Below, piece after piece: positions 1-12,200 of a stretch of 64,000 bases of DNA. The position numbers and the translations under genes were made by a program. The notes below the pieces were generated by a model. The model made no database searches. It was given only the letters and a program-made list of their open reading frames with translations, and was not told the DNA's origin. Source of the stretch: Opisthocomus hoazin (lineage: Eukaryota; Chordata; Aves; Opisthocomiformes; Opisthocomidae); NCBI RefSeq assembly GCF_030867145.1, contig NC_134434.1:1550001-1614000 (forward strand), given 5' to 3'. Position 1 is the stretch's first letter, and each line of letters opens with the position of its first letter.

Positions 1-3000
1 CTCCATGCTGATCAACCAGCCTGTCCTAGGATTGGTACCAACCAAGCGTCTGAAGGACAACAGACCTAGAGCACTCGTGGAGCAGGTTCATTCTCCGTCA
101 TAGGTGTCTGAGCTCCTGAGCTATCTTCCTTCCTTCTTTTCCATGTCACTGAGGGTTAGGAGCGAGAGAGGCAGAGCTGACTGCGTGTGTGAAAGTCCTT
201 AGGAAATCTGTGCCAATAACGAAAGAGTAACTTAGAGACAAGTTACAGGACATGCAAAGGCAAACAATCTCTGACTTTCTTGGAATGCTCCCAGCACACG
301 TCTACCACTGGCAAGAAATACAGTTTAACTGCTCAAACTGATGGTATTTAAAACTCTTGCTCTGCCTTCACCACACCCCTGAGCAAAGCCAGCCAATATC
401 ATCAAGACAGGAAGGGGCAGTTTTCCATGAAAATATTCAAACTATCAAAAAACCATTTCTTCTCAGCTAGCAGCACAGAAGGAAATGCTGCCTACATTTT
501 TCTGACAGTTTTAAAGAAGGAATTCACAGTTTAGGGTCCCAAAATAACTTTAATCCCATGCACATTAAAAAAAATTCCCAACGCTATGACAGCACAGGAG
601 AGTTAGCAAGAGATAAGCAAATTTTGTTTCATACATTTTCACGAGAGCAGAACACATTACTACACCAAATTCAATATATCCAACTCCACACATCTATAAA
701 CCATGAGCAAGGCCATGAAGATTAGATTACTTCCCCCCCCTTTTTTTACTTAAAACAGATTCCCATGGTTCCAGGAGCTTGGATTTAGTAAAAACAGCAA
801 GTGCTGCTACACTTCCACCACTGCAATCAGCTTAACTGCCAAGAAACGTAAAGCAATGCAGTCCCAGACTCCTTCCCTTCTGTTCAGTTAAGTTCATTTC
901 TGTGGCTGCCTGCAGCCTTTTTTTAAAGTTGAGTTATTGCACCGTGCTGAGCTGGCTACCTGCTATCAGCATAGAAATAACAACAGTGTTTCCTAGGTAC
1001 TGACAGATACAACCTAACGCTCATTTCTTCGAGAAAAGAAAGCGTCATCCCCACCTTGCAGAAGACCACAGAGTCCACCACTGTTAAATGGCATGTTCAA
1101 GGTCACAGAAAAAAAAAATAGCAAGTGAGAGCGAGTCTGCTTCTTCTGTAACCCAGCCCAGTACTCTACTAGATGATCATCTCTGATCTGCTGACACTGA
1201 TGTCTTAATTAGAACCTGTATCACTTCAGCTGTGTGCTTTCTCCAACTACTATTTTGACTATTGTTTTGAAATACAAACAAACAGTTATAAAAAGATCCA
1301 AACCAAGAAAAGATGCAACATTAAAATATACTGCTTTTGACCAGAAGCATCAATATCCTTTTATGGCAGTGGGGATGCCACAGAATATTGCTTGTCACTG
1401 GTTGCCATTTTAAATCCCTTTCGCTAGCGGGGCCCATCAGTTTACCAGTTGATGTGTAGCTGTTGGAGATTATTTGACATTTGCTGCTTCCACCTTGACT
1501 CTTTAAATAAAATGACAATTCTTTTTATGGTGGGTAACCATCCACTGAGGTGGTTCCTCCAAGCAGTACAGGAATAGGTAAAGGTTTCTAAATACTTTCT
1601 TCTGTCTAGCATGATCTGATTTAACCACATGTGTTAAAAGGAGTTAAAAAAGAAAAATTGAGGAGAAAGAAATTACAACAAGGTTGATTCCTTAGCTAGG
1701 AAAAAAACACACGGATTTATTTTATGACTGTAGGTTAAAGTCATATTAAATTTGTTCAAATTGCAGTATACACTGGTACTAGAAGGAATTACTGCAAAAG
1801 GTTCAAATCCTAAATCAAGCACTGCTTCAGATAAGGTCATTGGTGACAGGAGGAAATATTAGGAAGATGTGTAACCCTGACTGATACACACACATAACAG
1901 AAAAGGGTTGGACCTGCATCAGTATGGCAGAGGTGATAGGTACTAAATTGCCTGCAACAATGTAATTGTCAACTAACATTACTCAGATTTTAAAACAGAA
2001 TCTGCTGAAACCTCACAATTTTTCACATTTCATGAGCGCTGCACTGAAGGCTTCATTCGCTGTAAATGAATTCCGTTCATGATATTGTGTCTGACCTTCC
2101 ATTCCTCTTCCATTTCTTCCTGTACACGTTATGCCATGAATCTCTAAAGCATCACCTACACTCCAGTGTTAACATTGCTACAATAATGTAGAGCACTTCA
2201 GTTATGCTGCTATGATGAAACTTAAGTTCCGAATTACTGAAGGAAGTAGTTGTGATTTAGTAATACTAAAGTTTTCAGTGACAGTTTCTGAGATATTACA
2301 TTGAAGAGTTAGATTTTTCCTCCCAGAAACCAATGGGAACACTCTAAATGTGCACTATTACAGCAAGGCCTGGACAAAAAATAACCCTCAACCTTCATTC
2401 ACTTGCATTCATGGTCACAGGGCAAGTCTGACAGCTTCATGTATCCAGCATTCAGACTCCGAGATAATCACAGCATCTCCATTTACCATATGCTAGATAT
2501 GACTCAAGGAGAGTGTGCTTCTCAAATTGAACTCAGTCTTTACTAGAAGGACTCACAGATATGCCACAACCACAACTCCTCACTTCCAAGCCATACCTAC
2601 ACAGATTGACATCCCGGGGATGATATAGCATGATGCACAGACTCAGTTTCAATTGTGGACTCTACTAGAAAATATCTTACTCCAAGAACAAGAATACAGT
2701 AAAAATCTAATCAGACTGCCCAATCAGCCCTTAAACTTACTTTTATTTTAAAGCATGAGACATTCGGATTTTTTACATGAAGCAAAAACAACTAGAAAAA
2801 TCCTCCTCTGAACCACTCAAGTTCTGCCTACAGTTTATGCTGAGGCGGTAAAACATCTCTGGTCTCAGGAGGTAGCGCAACACCTACAGAGAGCCAGACC
2901 ACGAGCTAAAGACTTTCATATGTTGATACAAGACATATAAAGGTACTTTCTGGAGTGTGAGATTTGGTTGAGCTGTCCAGACATAACTAGTATTTCACAG

Positions 3001-6000
3001 AACACAACTGTCTTCCATTTTAGAGCTATAAAGACAGATTAAAAACAAAACTGTGCTCCTATCAGTAGACAGTATAACATTTCATCTCTGTGTACCTGAG
3101 ATTCAATAAATCACAGGGAGGATCCCAAGATCAAAGTCATCATCCTCTAGCACAGAAAGGAAGTGAAATAGATAACATATTAGTATTTCCTAGTGTTATA
3201 CTAAAGACTTTTTTTCTGTAAAGAGAGTTTTAAAGTCTTAAATTGGAAATACAAGCAACATACCACCAAAAAGCAAAGCCCATATTCTCATATTATACAA
3301 GCTAATAACATCCTATTATTCTTTCTCACTTAGTTGATAACATTGCTACAGTGCAGTGCAATATTATTTAAACTGAGATTTTTCATGCTAACCCGTTTGC
3401 CAATTGTAAGACTTCAGGGTTGAAAATGTTCTTAAGACATTTTTTGTTGGGTACGATGAAGAAGAAATGTAGTTCAGGGGTTAATGAGCACACTAGAACC
3501 TGGTGGTCTGGACACTTTTTATGACCATCTTCCTCAGCAGTGAGCAGGGGCAGGAAATCTACATCTCACATAATTGCATTTATGCAGACAAAAGCATCCT
3601 GAGCTACACACAAAACACTCCACCCAAGTGTAACTTACAGCATGCTAGAGATTTCATCCTCTTACTGCAATCGTGTGCCCAGCCCATGTCTGCACACACA
3701 ACCGAACTCGCAGGTCAGTCAGCAGTGTCAGCCTTGCCTCTGACCTGTCTCACTCGCAAGTCATTGGAAGAGTCAATCCAGTATCATTCACGCCAAGTTT
3801 CTGGGTTCTCTCTCTTCTTTCCCGATACAAGCAGATATTTAATCAGATGCTGTTTGCGGCTTTGAGGGTGAACTATGTCCCATCTGAGCTGAAACTGCCT
3901 TCCAGCTGCCATTCCCTACAGATTGCTTGCTTTGACTCTACCTAAACATAGGCAAGAAACATATCCTGGAGAGGTGTGATTTTTTTTTTTTTTACCTCAC
4001 ATTATGCTGGGAACCATCCATGTGGCACGCACAGACTCTTGCTTAACTTTAAGTGTCTAAACATCAAAGAGCATTTGCCCAAAAAAAAGGTAGTAGCAAG
4101 AGAGCAGCTGGTGCATGTAGACAGTATTCCTATGGTGAAGGGCTACAGCTCTGCCAACAAGCATCTCTAGCCCTGAACAGGCTGCCAACACAGCTTAACT
4201 CATCCCCGGTTCGCATTTGTCCACCAGGAAAGCTGTCAGATCACCTTCTGAACAGGCTCCATACCTTTGTAACATGAGTATTTATAGCCGAGGGATTATG
4301 CACTCCCCCTGGATGCTTGGGGAAGGAGTCCAAGGACTGGAAGCCAATACAATAGCTTTTTCTTTCAGACTTCTAAAACCCACAGCTTCAGGGATGTAAT
4401 GCTTGCTATACACATTCTAAGAAAGATTATTTTGGAAAAATTCAGAAATCAATTCTGCAACTGCTGAAGGTGGACCTTTTTGACCAATGAAGCAATTGCA
4501 AGTCCACGAGGAAAGAGGCAGGCACAGACAACATTGCCAAGTTGCCAGACTTCAACAAGTTAGTTGAAAAGCCCCATTTTGCAGTCTTCTGGGGATTATT
4601 TTCACACGTGGAAGGGCCAATGTCTTCTGCAGAGAGCTCTTTCAACTTCACTCTACATACAAGTAAAAAAACTTGGCTAGAGCGTGGGCCAGACCATGCA
4701 GCACAAGCAGGACTCCATCCACGGCTGGGAGTCATCTTCTGGAGAGTAACATTCTGGAACTGAACCAGCTCTTCTCCAAAGTTATCAGCTACAGAAATTT
4801 AATTTAATTGTCTTTCAGTTGAGATCTGGATCTTATTTAGCTTCAGACAAAAACCTCTGTTCTTGACTCTAAATAATACTTGAAAACATAATTGCATTTT
4901 TAAGACTGATGCACAGCTGTATACTGTTGGCCTTGCTGAGCAAAATGCACATGAAATTTGGGAAACTGTGCTCAGCTTAGCCTCATGTGAAACAAGACTG
5001 CATGATGGACAAAGAGAGAAGGTACTTACGCCACCGCAGTAAAACAGGTGCACTTTCTGAAGCAACCTCAAATGATTTGGGTCGATTTTCCTATTTAAAA
5101 AAGGTTTTTAAGGATCCTCAAGAGAACCTGAATTGCTAATGCAAATATAAGTTCTTATGGTGAAGCAACAAACTCCAACAGACCTCTCAGACAACGTATA
5201 ACTTTTATATTTTAAATGGACAAGCTACAAAAGAGGCAAAGTCCTTAACTGCACCTAAACAGTAGTACTGGCAGAAGACTGAGGAAACACTTCAAATGTT
5301 TTCAGGGCAGAAGAAAAAAAAAGTGACTGCCGATTTAAAATCCCTTTTATGACTATGTTTATTGCAATTCTTATTGTAATGTCTAAGCTTGCTCTACTGC
5401 ATGAGCCTCAGGCCTCTCTTCCCATCAACTTCAAACAGGGAATTTATTACAGAAATAAGTACGGCTTTGGCCCAAAAAAGTACACACAGAATACTGCTAA
5501 CTACAAGCAGCCCTAAATACGAAATGCTCACAGTATAACCCTTTAAAAAGCCAATCCAGCAGAGCTAATAAGCAACCATCTTAGTTACTGAAAACACTGA
5601 ACGGTATACTTGTTCTTTACAAAGCTTCAGATGATTTTCGAACCACTGATGTCATAACGTAGGGAAAAACAAATAAAAAAAATCTGATAGCCCAGCAGAG
5701 GCTGGATGTTTTGCTGGTGCCAACAGGTCCCTACCCTTTCTGTGCACCTGGTAGAACCCTTATTAATAAGGGATCAAATGGATTTCAAGTCCACAGGATC
5801 AGAAAGACAAACAGGAATAAATGATTTAGCATGGCTCGGGACCAGGCTTCCTTTCAAGGCAGTGACAGATGAATCAGGCTGGCTTTAGTATCTTAAAGGG
5901 TCAGGGGTAAAACAAGCCCTTAGCAGCTGGAGAGGAGTCCCAGTGCAAATGATGTTTTTAACCTCCATTGTGAGCTTCCAATAGAATAAAGCAGGAGATG

Positions 6001-6596
6001 ATAAAAATGAGTGTGTAACGAGCCACTGGGCCTTGATGGCTCAAGATAGACTTGACACTGCCAGGACAGCCGTATCAGCCTGAAATTGTGCCAGCTCTAT
6101 CAGGGAGCCTAAGCCATATCACATTCAATATCAGAAAGGAAACAAAACAGAGACGTGCTCTGGGGAGCAGCTATGGTGAAAGACACCGATAGGGAGTGTT
6201 CTGCATTCAGCTCTAATCCAAGATTTTCACTGTGCCTAGCTTGGTTACAATTCGGATCCCACAAAATCAAGAGGATTCAACGCAATACCTTATTCCTGTA
6301 ATTCCTTTTAATCAAAGCAATGAAACAAAAGACTAGTTCTTTAAAAATTTATCTTTTCATACCTGCCATATTCTAACCAGGAGAAAGTTATTTCTTTCAA
6401 GACTTTCATATGTGCTATGCCTTGACTCCTATTCTACAAGACTAGACATTTTAAACTTGAAACACCTATAAATTAGGATGGAGAAACTGGCACTATTACT
6501 GTTCATGTTTAGGCTTTTCAGAGTTCAGAATTTGTTTACTGGGAAAAAATGAGGGGGGTGGGGAACAATATTTAGAACTGATACTTATTTTGTAGC
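1..6596. other. Intergenic, no supported gene
   Basis: AT-rich sequence with short unconvincing open frames. The only repeat-like material noticed is a MIR-like relic near 1.05-1.17 kb. I see no splice-linked coding blocks on either strand. Confidence 0.6.
1045..1172 (-). mobile_element. Possible MIR-like SINE relic
   Basis: CATCCCCACCTTGCAGAAGA, then GTTAAATGGCATGTTCAAGG and GTCACAG, follow the order of the reverse-complement MIR (CCCCATTTTACAGA, GTGACTTGCCCAAGGTCACA). Similarity beyond that is loose. Confidence 0.4.
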
Positions 6597-6680
6597 CTGC
6601 TCTAGGTGAAGCTGCTTTAGTACAAGGGTTGGACTAGATCATCTCCAGAGGTCCCTTCCAGCCCCTACCATTCTATGATG
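6597..6680 (+). mobile_element. CR1 LINE 3' tail, intergenic
   Basis: GGGTTGGACTAGATCATCTC followed by CAGAGGTCCCTTCCAGCCCC and CCATTCTATGATG is the standard CR1 3' end in plus orientation. About 80 bp remain. Confidence 0.88.
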
Positions 6681-8890
6681 CAGGCTGCTGATGTTTATTG
6701 CACATTACTAATTTATTGTTAGATTCAATTTCTCCCCAGTGTCCACAGGTGCTTCTTTGCCACCCTGCCTCCCCCAGTCCCACCTCTTCAGTTCTGGTTT
6801 CTGCCCCTAACTCTCTTCGTTACGCTCCTGCCTTGCCACAAGGCCACCTCTGCCTCCCTACTCCGCTACATCGACTTTCTAGCCGCCCTCCATATGTGCA
6901 TGGACCAGAAGGTCTAACTGATGGGTCTAGGAAAGGAAAGCAGAAGGCAGCGCTGCAAGTTTCTGGCTGCAGAGAGGAGAGGCCAAAATCAACTGAAAGG
7001 AAAAGACCCACGTGGGGAATGAAGAGCCAGTAAGCACATCAATAGATTCTTTTTTCCAGTTATTGAGTAAAATATATACATATTTAGCCTACCAATATTG
7101 CACAGGCTCCACCCAGAAAATGTCATTTTTTCCAATATCACTCCTGCACAAGTTTAAAATTCAGCAAATTAATCACCCCAGAAATAACAATGCCGTGACA
7201 GCAGTTAAAGAAGTTAGAAAGCCTCTGTATGGTGTTCTACCAGAGCACAAGCTCAAAGTCAACGGAAATAGCAGACAAACAAGTCAGACTTCCTCCTGCT
7301 GTTGTTTATTTGTGAAACCAGTTGTTTTCCCAGACTCTCAAGAAGATGAGGGTATTTACAGACATAGCGCTTGAGAGCGGACAGAGACGCCTCGCTCCCT
7401 ACTTCGACTCTGCAGTAAAGCACGGCTGCCTGGAGGTATGCCTGGTCCAGCATCAGCCAGTTTGTATGCTCTTGGTCGCTTCCTCGCCATCCTACCATGT
7501 CACCCTATGTCAGACATCAGACAAAACCAGACTAGATGTCTTATTAGGTGCTTGTATTTTAATAGTGTCATAGGTAACTTGGGCTATTTTCCAAGTTTAA
7601 AGACTCACCCAATGGAATCCCCTTGTCAGTACATTAGAAAGCAGCAACAAGCTGTGCTGCTAAACATTCAGAGTTCTGTCAAGACTCCCAGGGATCTCTA
7701 TACCTGGAAGATAATCTGGTAGCCAGCCTACTGAAGTTACTTTCTCATACCATTATCTTCTCTCAAAACACGATAGGGGAAAGCACAGCCCATTGTCCCT
7801 GTGCTTTCCCAAATTTCTTTTGCAATCATTCTGCTAGTAGGTTACAACACAAGGAGACTGCTGAGTATCAAATACTCAGTTCATCCCTATTTTGGTGCTT
7901 ATGAAAGACCAAATCTCATCTCTCGAGGGGCAACAAGCCTGTGGGCAGGCACAGCACCATCCAAACAGATGGACACAAGCACAGGCAGCCAAGAGACTCC
8001 ACGCCCGTGAACTCTGGTGGCTGCAAGCAGGATTTCCAACCAACCTCACCAGCAAGGCTGCCCACTCAGAAGCAGCATGCGTCTGCGTTGGAGCATATTG
8101 TCCTCTGTAACATATCCTTAACTTCAATTCATTTCTGCAGCCACATGAAGTGATGCCTGACCTTTGCAGGTTAAGAGAAGCAGGCTCAGATGGAGAGAGA
8201 GGTGTTTTAATGCAGTGATCACACTGTGCGGGCTCTCTGCTCAAATCCCTACAGAAGGGGCTAACACTGACTGTTGCTTCTATAATAGTTTCATCAAAAT
8301 CAGCACACAGCACCACAGCCAACTTTGATAACACTTCCGTATCCATTCACACAGCAAGAAAAGTGGGGAGAGAGGAGAGAAGCTATTTTGCAGGATGTGA
8401 AAATGGAGCCTATAGCAGTGACGTACTGCAGAACTTGTTATTTTCTCTGTAGAAATATTTCACATCATGCCACTGACCTGTGAAAATAGTTTAACAGGAA
8501 ACATTCCAAACCAATTTTTACAGTGATTTCCACACCCCACACCCAGGACTGAAGTATGAAAGTAACCAGACAATTTGTGCAGCTTCTGGTAAGAGAGCTG
8601 AAATAAAAGGGCCACTATTAAACAGCTTTATAGTAACCACAGTATGCTGCAATCATCATACATATATTAGTATAATACTGCTGCCTTCCACTTTCCGCAG
8701 TCCTAAAGCAGTGGAGATGAACTGGAAGAAGTCACCCCCCCAATCGCCCGAATCAGTGACTAGCACATCTACGTACTGCGCCAGGCATCTGGGGTTTTTA
8801 GGGAAGAAATATCATTTAAACAAGCAGATGTACGTTTTACACATACACTGCACAGTACCTTTCCCTGCCCGCCATATCATTTTTATCTGT
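6681..8890. other. Intergenic, no supported gene
   Basis: Open frames of up to about 156 codons overlap on both strands around 7.9-8.3 kb, none with a recognisable domain. I see no strong repeat. Confidence 0.55.
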
Positions 8891-8892
8891 CG

Positions 8893-9275
8893 GGTATCTT
8901 CGCAGTTCGAGGAGCGCAGCGTTACCCCCCGCGACGCGTCCCGCAGAGCGCGGCCGCTGGAAGCTCGCTCCGCGATCGCCATCTCGTGGCCAGGGAAACC
9001 CGTCCTCCTCGGGTTTGCTGCTCCGAGCAAACCCATCTCGGAAAAGGCAGCCTTTTTGCTGTTCCTTGATCTGCAAGGGATAATTTAGGGCTTTGGCTGT
9101 CAAAAAGACAGGTTGTGGTGTCCTTGGGAACCAGCTCAACCAAGCCCTCCAGCCTCCCCCCTAAATTCCGGCGATGAGGAAGGGTTCGGGCTGGCTGCTC
9201 CGAGCCTCTGCCCCTCGGCTCCAGCAGGTGCGCAGCAGGGGCGGGAGCTGACTCTGCTGTCCCAAGGACACGTGA
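8893..9275. promoter_or_regulatory. Orphan CpG-rich patch
   Basis: CpG is dense (more than 20 in the first 150 bp, including CGCGACGCGTCCCGC and a GCGGCCGC site), then moderate to about 9275, where CACGTG occurs at 9269-9274. The surrounding DNA is CpG-poor. It may be an unannotated promoter, a distal regulatory CpG island or a recently arrived GC-rich segment. Frames through it are open on several strands, as expected from low stop density in GC-rich DNA. Confidence 0.5.
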
Positions 9276-12200
9276 ACTGTCTCTGGTCATTACCATTAAG
9301 GATCCCATGAAAGCCATCATCTGATGACACACACGGTACAGCTGAGGTCACGCAGCGAGCCACTGCAAGAACCCAATTCAGCAGTTTTGACAGTGAGGTA
9401 CTATTTCATCCCACCTGGTAAGACACATGTACATTATTGAGTGGCATTTAGCACCTGTCAACTATAAAAATACTAAATACGCACCGTGTTTGATGAACAT
9501 ATAGATTGTGTTTAAAAATACATCTCTAAACATATACATTTAGAATATATCGGCTAGGATTCACATACTGCTACACAGCATAACCACACACACAAAAATA
9601 ATTTTATTAAAGTTACCACTCACAGACTATCTTGCCATGAGTTTAGGGTATTTCATACAGCGAGACACCACAAATCCGAAACCAAAGGAGACTTTGCTGC
9701 TATGGTTATAAAATTTATCATGCAAAACATCATTTTATCCCTGTCACCAACTGAGCAGTTTGATCCTTGCTCTCAGACTCATCGTGTAGTTTAGCACATC
9801 TCCAGCATGAAATATGAACACATTGTAATTCTGACAACCACAAAACCCAGAGGCAGAAGCTTGGAAGGGCTCCCAGGAAGAACTGTGAGGGAGAGAAATT
9901 GCCAAAACTCTGTAAATGCTCATTACAGTGACAAAAGTAATTCAGTCTTAAATTTCGCTAACGGGTTTCAACAGAAAGGAAGCCTTAAGGCTCCCTATGT
10001 AAGGGTTGAAGTGTTAAACAAACCAACAAAAAACCACACACAAACCCAACAACAACTTCTCCCTTAGAAGTTGCCCTCTAGATTAGACACCGTTCTAGAT
10101 ACCAGAGTTTACCAACCCATTTTACAGTGTTTTAGTCTTTTCTGAAAGCATCCACCTCACCCACCTGCAAGAGATTTTGACTTTAAGAAGTCCTATTTTA
10201 GTAAGTGCTGGCAGGCACTATACGGAAAGAATAGTTAAAAACCATCAACAGAGCAAGGCACCTATAACTTAATGACTCACTATATGGAAAGCGACACATG
10301 CAGATAAGAGCTATCTGTTATCTTTCTTCCCTAGCTCTTCTACGAGCTGTTCTATGGCAGTTCTTGGGTCCTTTAGAGCTCCTCTAATTTTGTCTTACTA
10401 TGCCAGTTCTTGTGATAAATTACAGGACCCATGTGTCTTTCTCAGTCTAGGCCCATACACCACTGTGGGTATAGCAAAACACCGCAAGATGCTGTTCCCT
10501 ATTTTATCCTCATCCTGGGATCTTCCAGTCAGCCTCTTTCCACCTGTCCTTTTCCGAAGAAGTGACTGGACAAACAGAAACATCTGTCAATGGTACCGAA
10601 CCCTTTTGGGCATGGAATTGCATTTGCAATCTGACAGCAGATCAATATGTAAGTGCTTTCAGAAAGAAAAATCCTAATCATTCCATCCAAGGGTCACACA
10701 CAAAGAACAGACTCATCGGTTTAATTATTTAGGGGAGACCAGTTATCTGTTTGAAAAAAAACCAAAACACATTAGGTAGAACTTGTTGTCTGGAGATCAG
10801 CACCAATTCAACAAGCACAAACCAGGAGGGCATTTGTTCTTCAGGCTTGCCCTCCTTTACCTGCTTCATAACCAGGACAGAGCAAAATTCAGTCAAGCCT
10901 ATTGCAAACTGCAAATAGAGGGAGGATTACACACACAGAAAAATTCACAGACTTTCCTCCTCACTTCAGGAACTGCCTCGCAGCCTCCCCTTCCCAAACA
11001 ATCCTGCTCACTACTGAGGTGAGCAGGGGACAAGGAGACCTCAGGTTCCCTCCTCCTTTTCTCCACACACATCTCGAGAGCAACAGTCCAAGTGAAGTTC
11101 ACAAAGAAAAAAAAAAAATAAACACCAAAGCTTCCATCTGACAACTTTTCCCATCTTTTTCTAAAGCTCCTGGTTACGTGATGAGAACACGCAGCGTGGT
11201 TTGCAGTGCAAGCTGCTCTGTATTCATCTTCCTTACGACATTTGTAGCTTCGACACCTGGCCAGACCCACCCAATTAGGGGATCTCTTTCCTCCGGTACA
11301 AATACTCCATAACTTCCAGATCAGACTGAATCGGTTTGCAGACAAAAGGCAGCAGAACACGGTTTGAATTGGGCTCATTGTGGAAAAAGGAACTTTGATT
11401 GTAAAACAAGAATATGTTAAAAAATAAAGCTTTGCAGTACATTAAAGTGAAGAAAAGCTATATTAAGAAAGGCAACTAGTAGCAGATGTTATCAACAAAG
11501 CCACTCACAATTCTGCACCAGATCTGTCTACAGCTGCGCCTCAGCAGTACAGAGAGAAAGCAGCAAAGGGCAGGGGGAAGCCCGGGGCTGTCCCCGAGCT
11601 CCAGCTCCCTGCACCCACCACAGCCCCCAGCTCTGCACAAGCAGCCGCTATCTCTGCTGCAGCAATTCCTTGATAAACAACGTGGGGTACTGTTTTCATC
11701 TTTAAAGCTTTAAGTGACCTAAACCAAAGAACTCCGACACACTGGCCAAGAAAATTAAATTAAAAGGGGGCTAAAAATACACATCCCACACACACTTGCA
11801 TCCTTGCAGGGCAGGCTCTTTCCTCCAGCCTTGGACATTGCTAGCAGCCTCCTCTCAGCTACTGTGGTTCTTCAGAAAAAAAACCCTCTTTCAGCCCCCT
11901 GCACAGATGAGCAGCGCCGTACCTCTCCCGGCATCAGCTGCCCCCGCAGAGCCCCTCTCCCTCCCCAGGGATGAGGCTGCTCCCTCTCCCCTCCAGAACA
12001 CCCAGGGGAAGGCAAAGAACCTTCCCCTCTGCTGCCCCTTCACTCCCTGCCTAAAGGAAAATAAACACACAAACCGCAAAGCAAATAAAGCAGATATCTT
12101 CCATCAAAGCCCTATTCAGAAAGGTCCCCTCAGTTCAAGAAAACCAAGGGCTCCAAATGGAAAGTCATAATTAAAATGTAAAATAAAGCTTTGGAGGCTG

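Noticed and set aside
7876-8346. 156-codon minus frame
   Set aside because: No family resemblance, competing frames on the plus strand, and no splice or promoter context.
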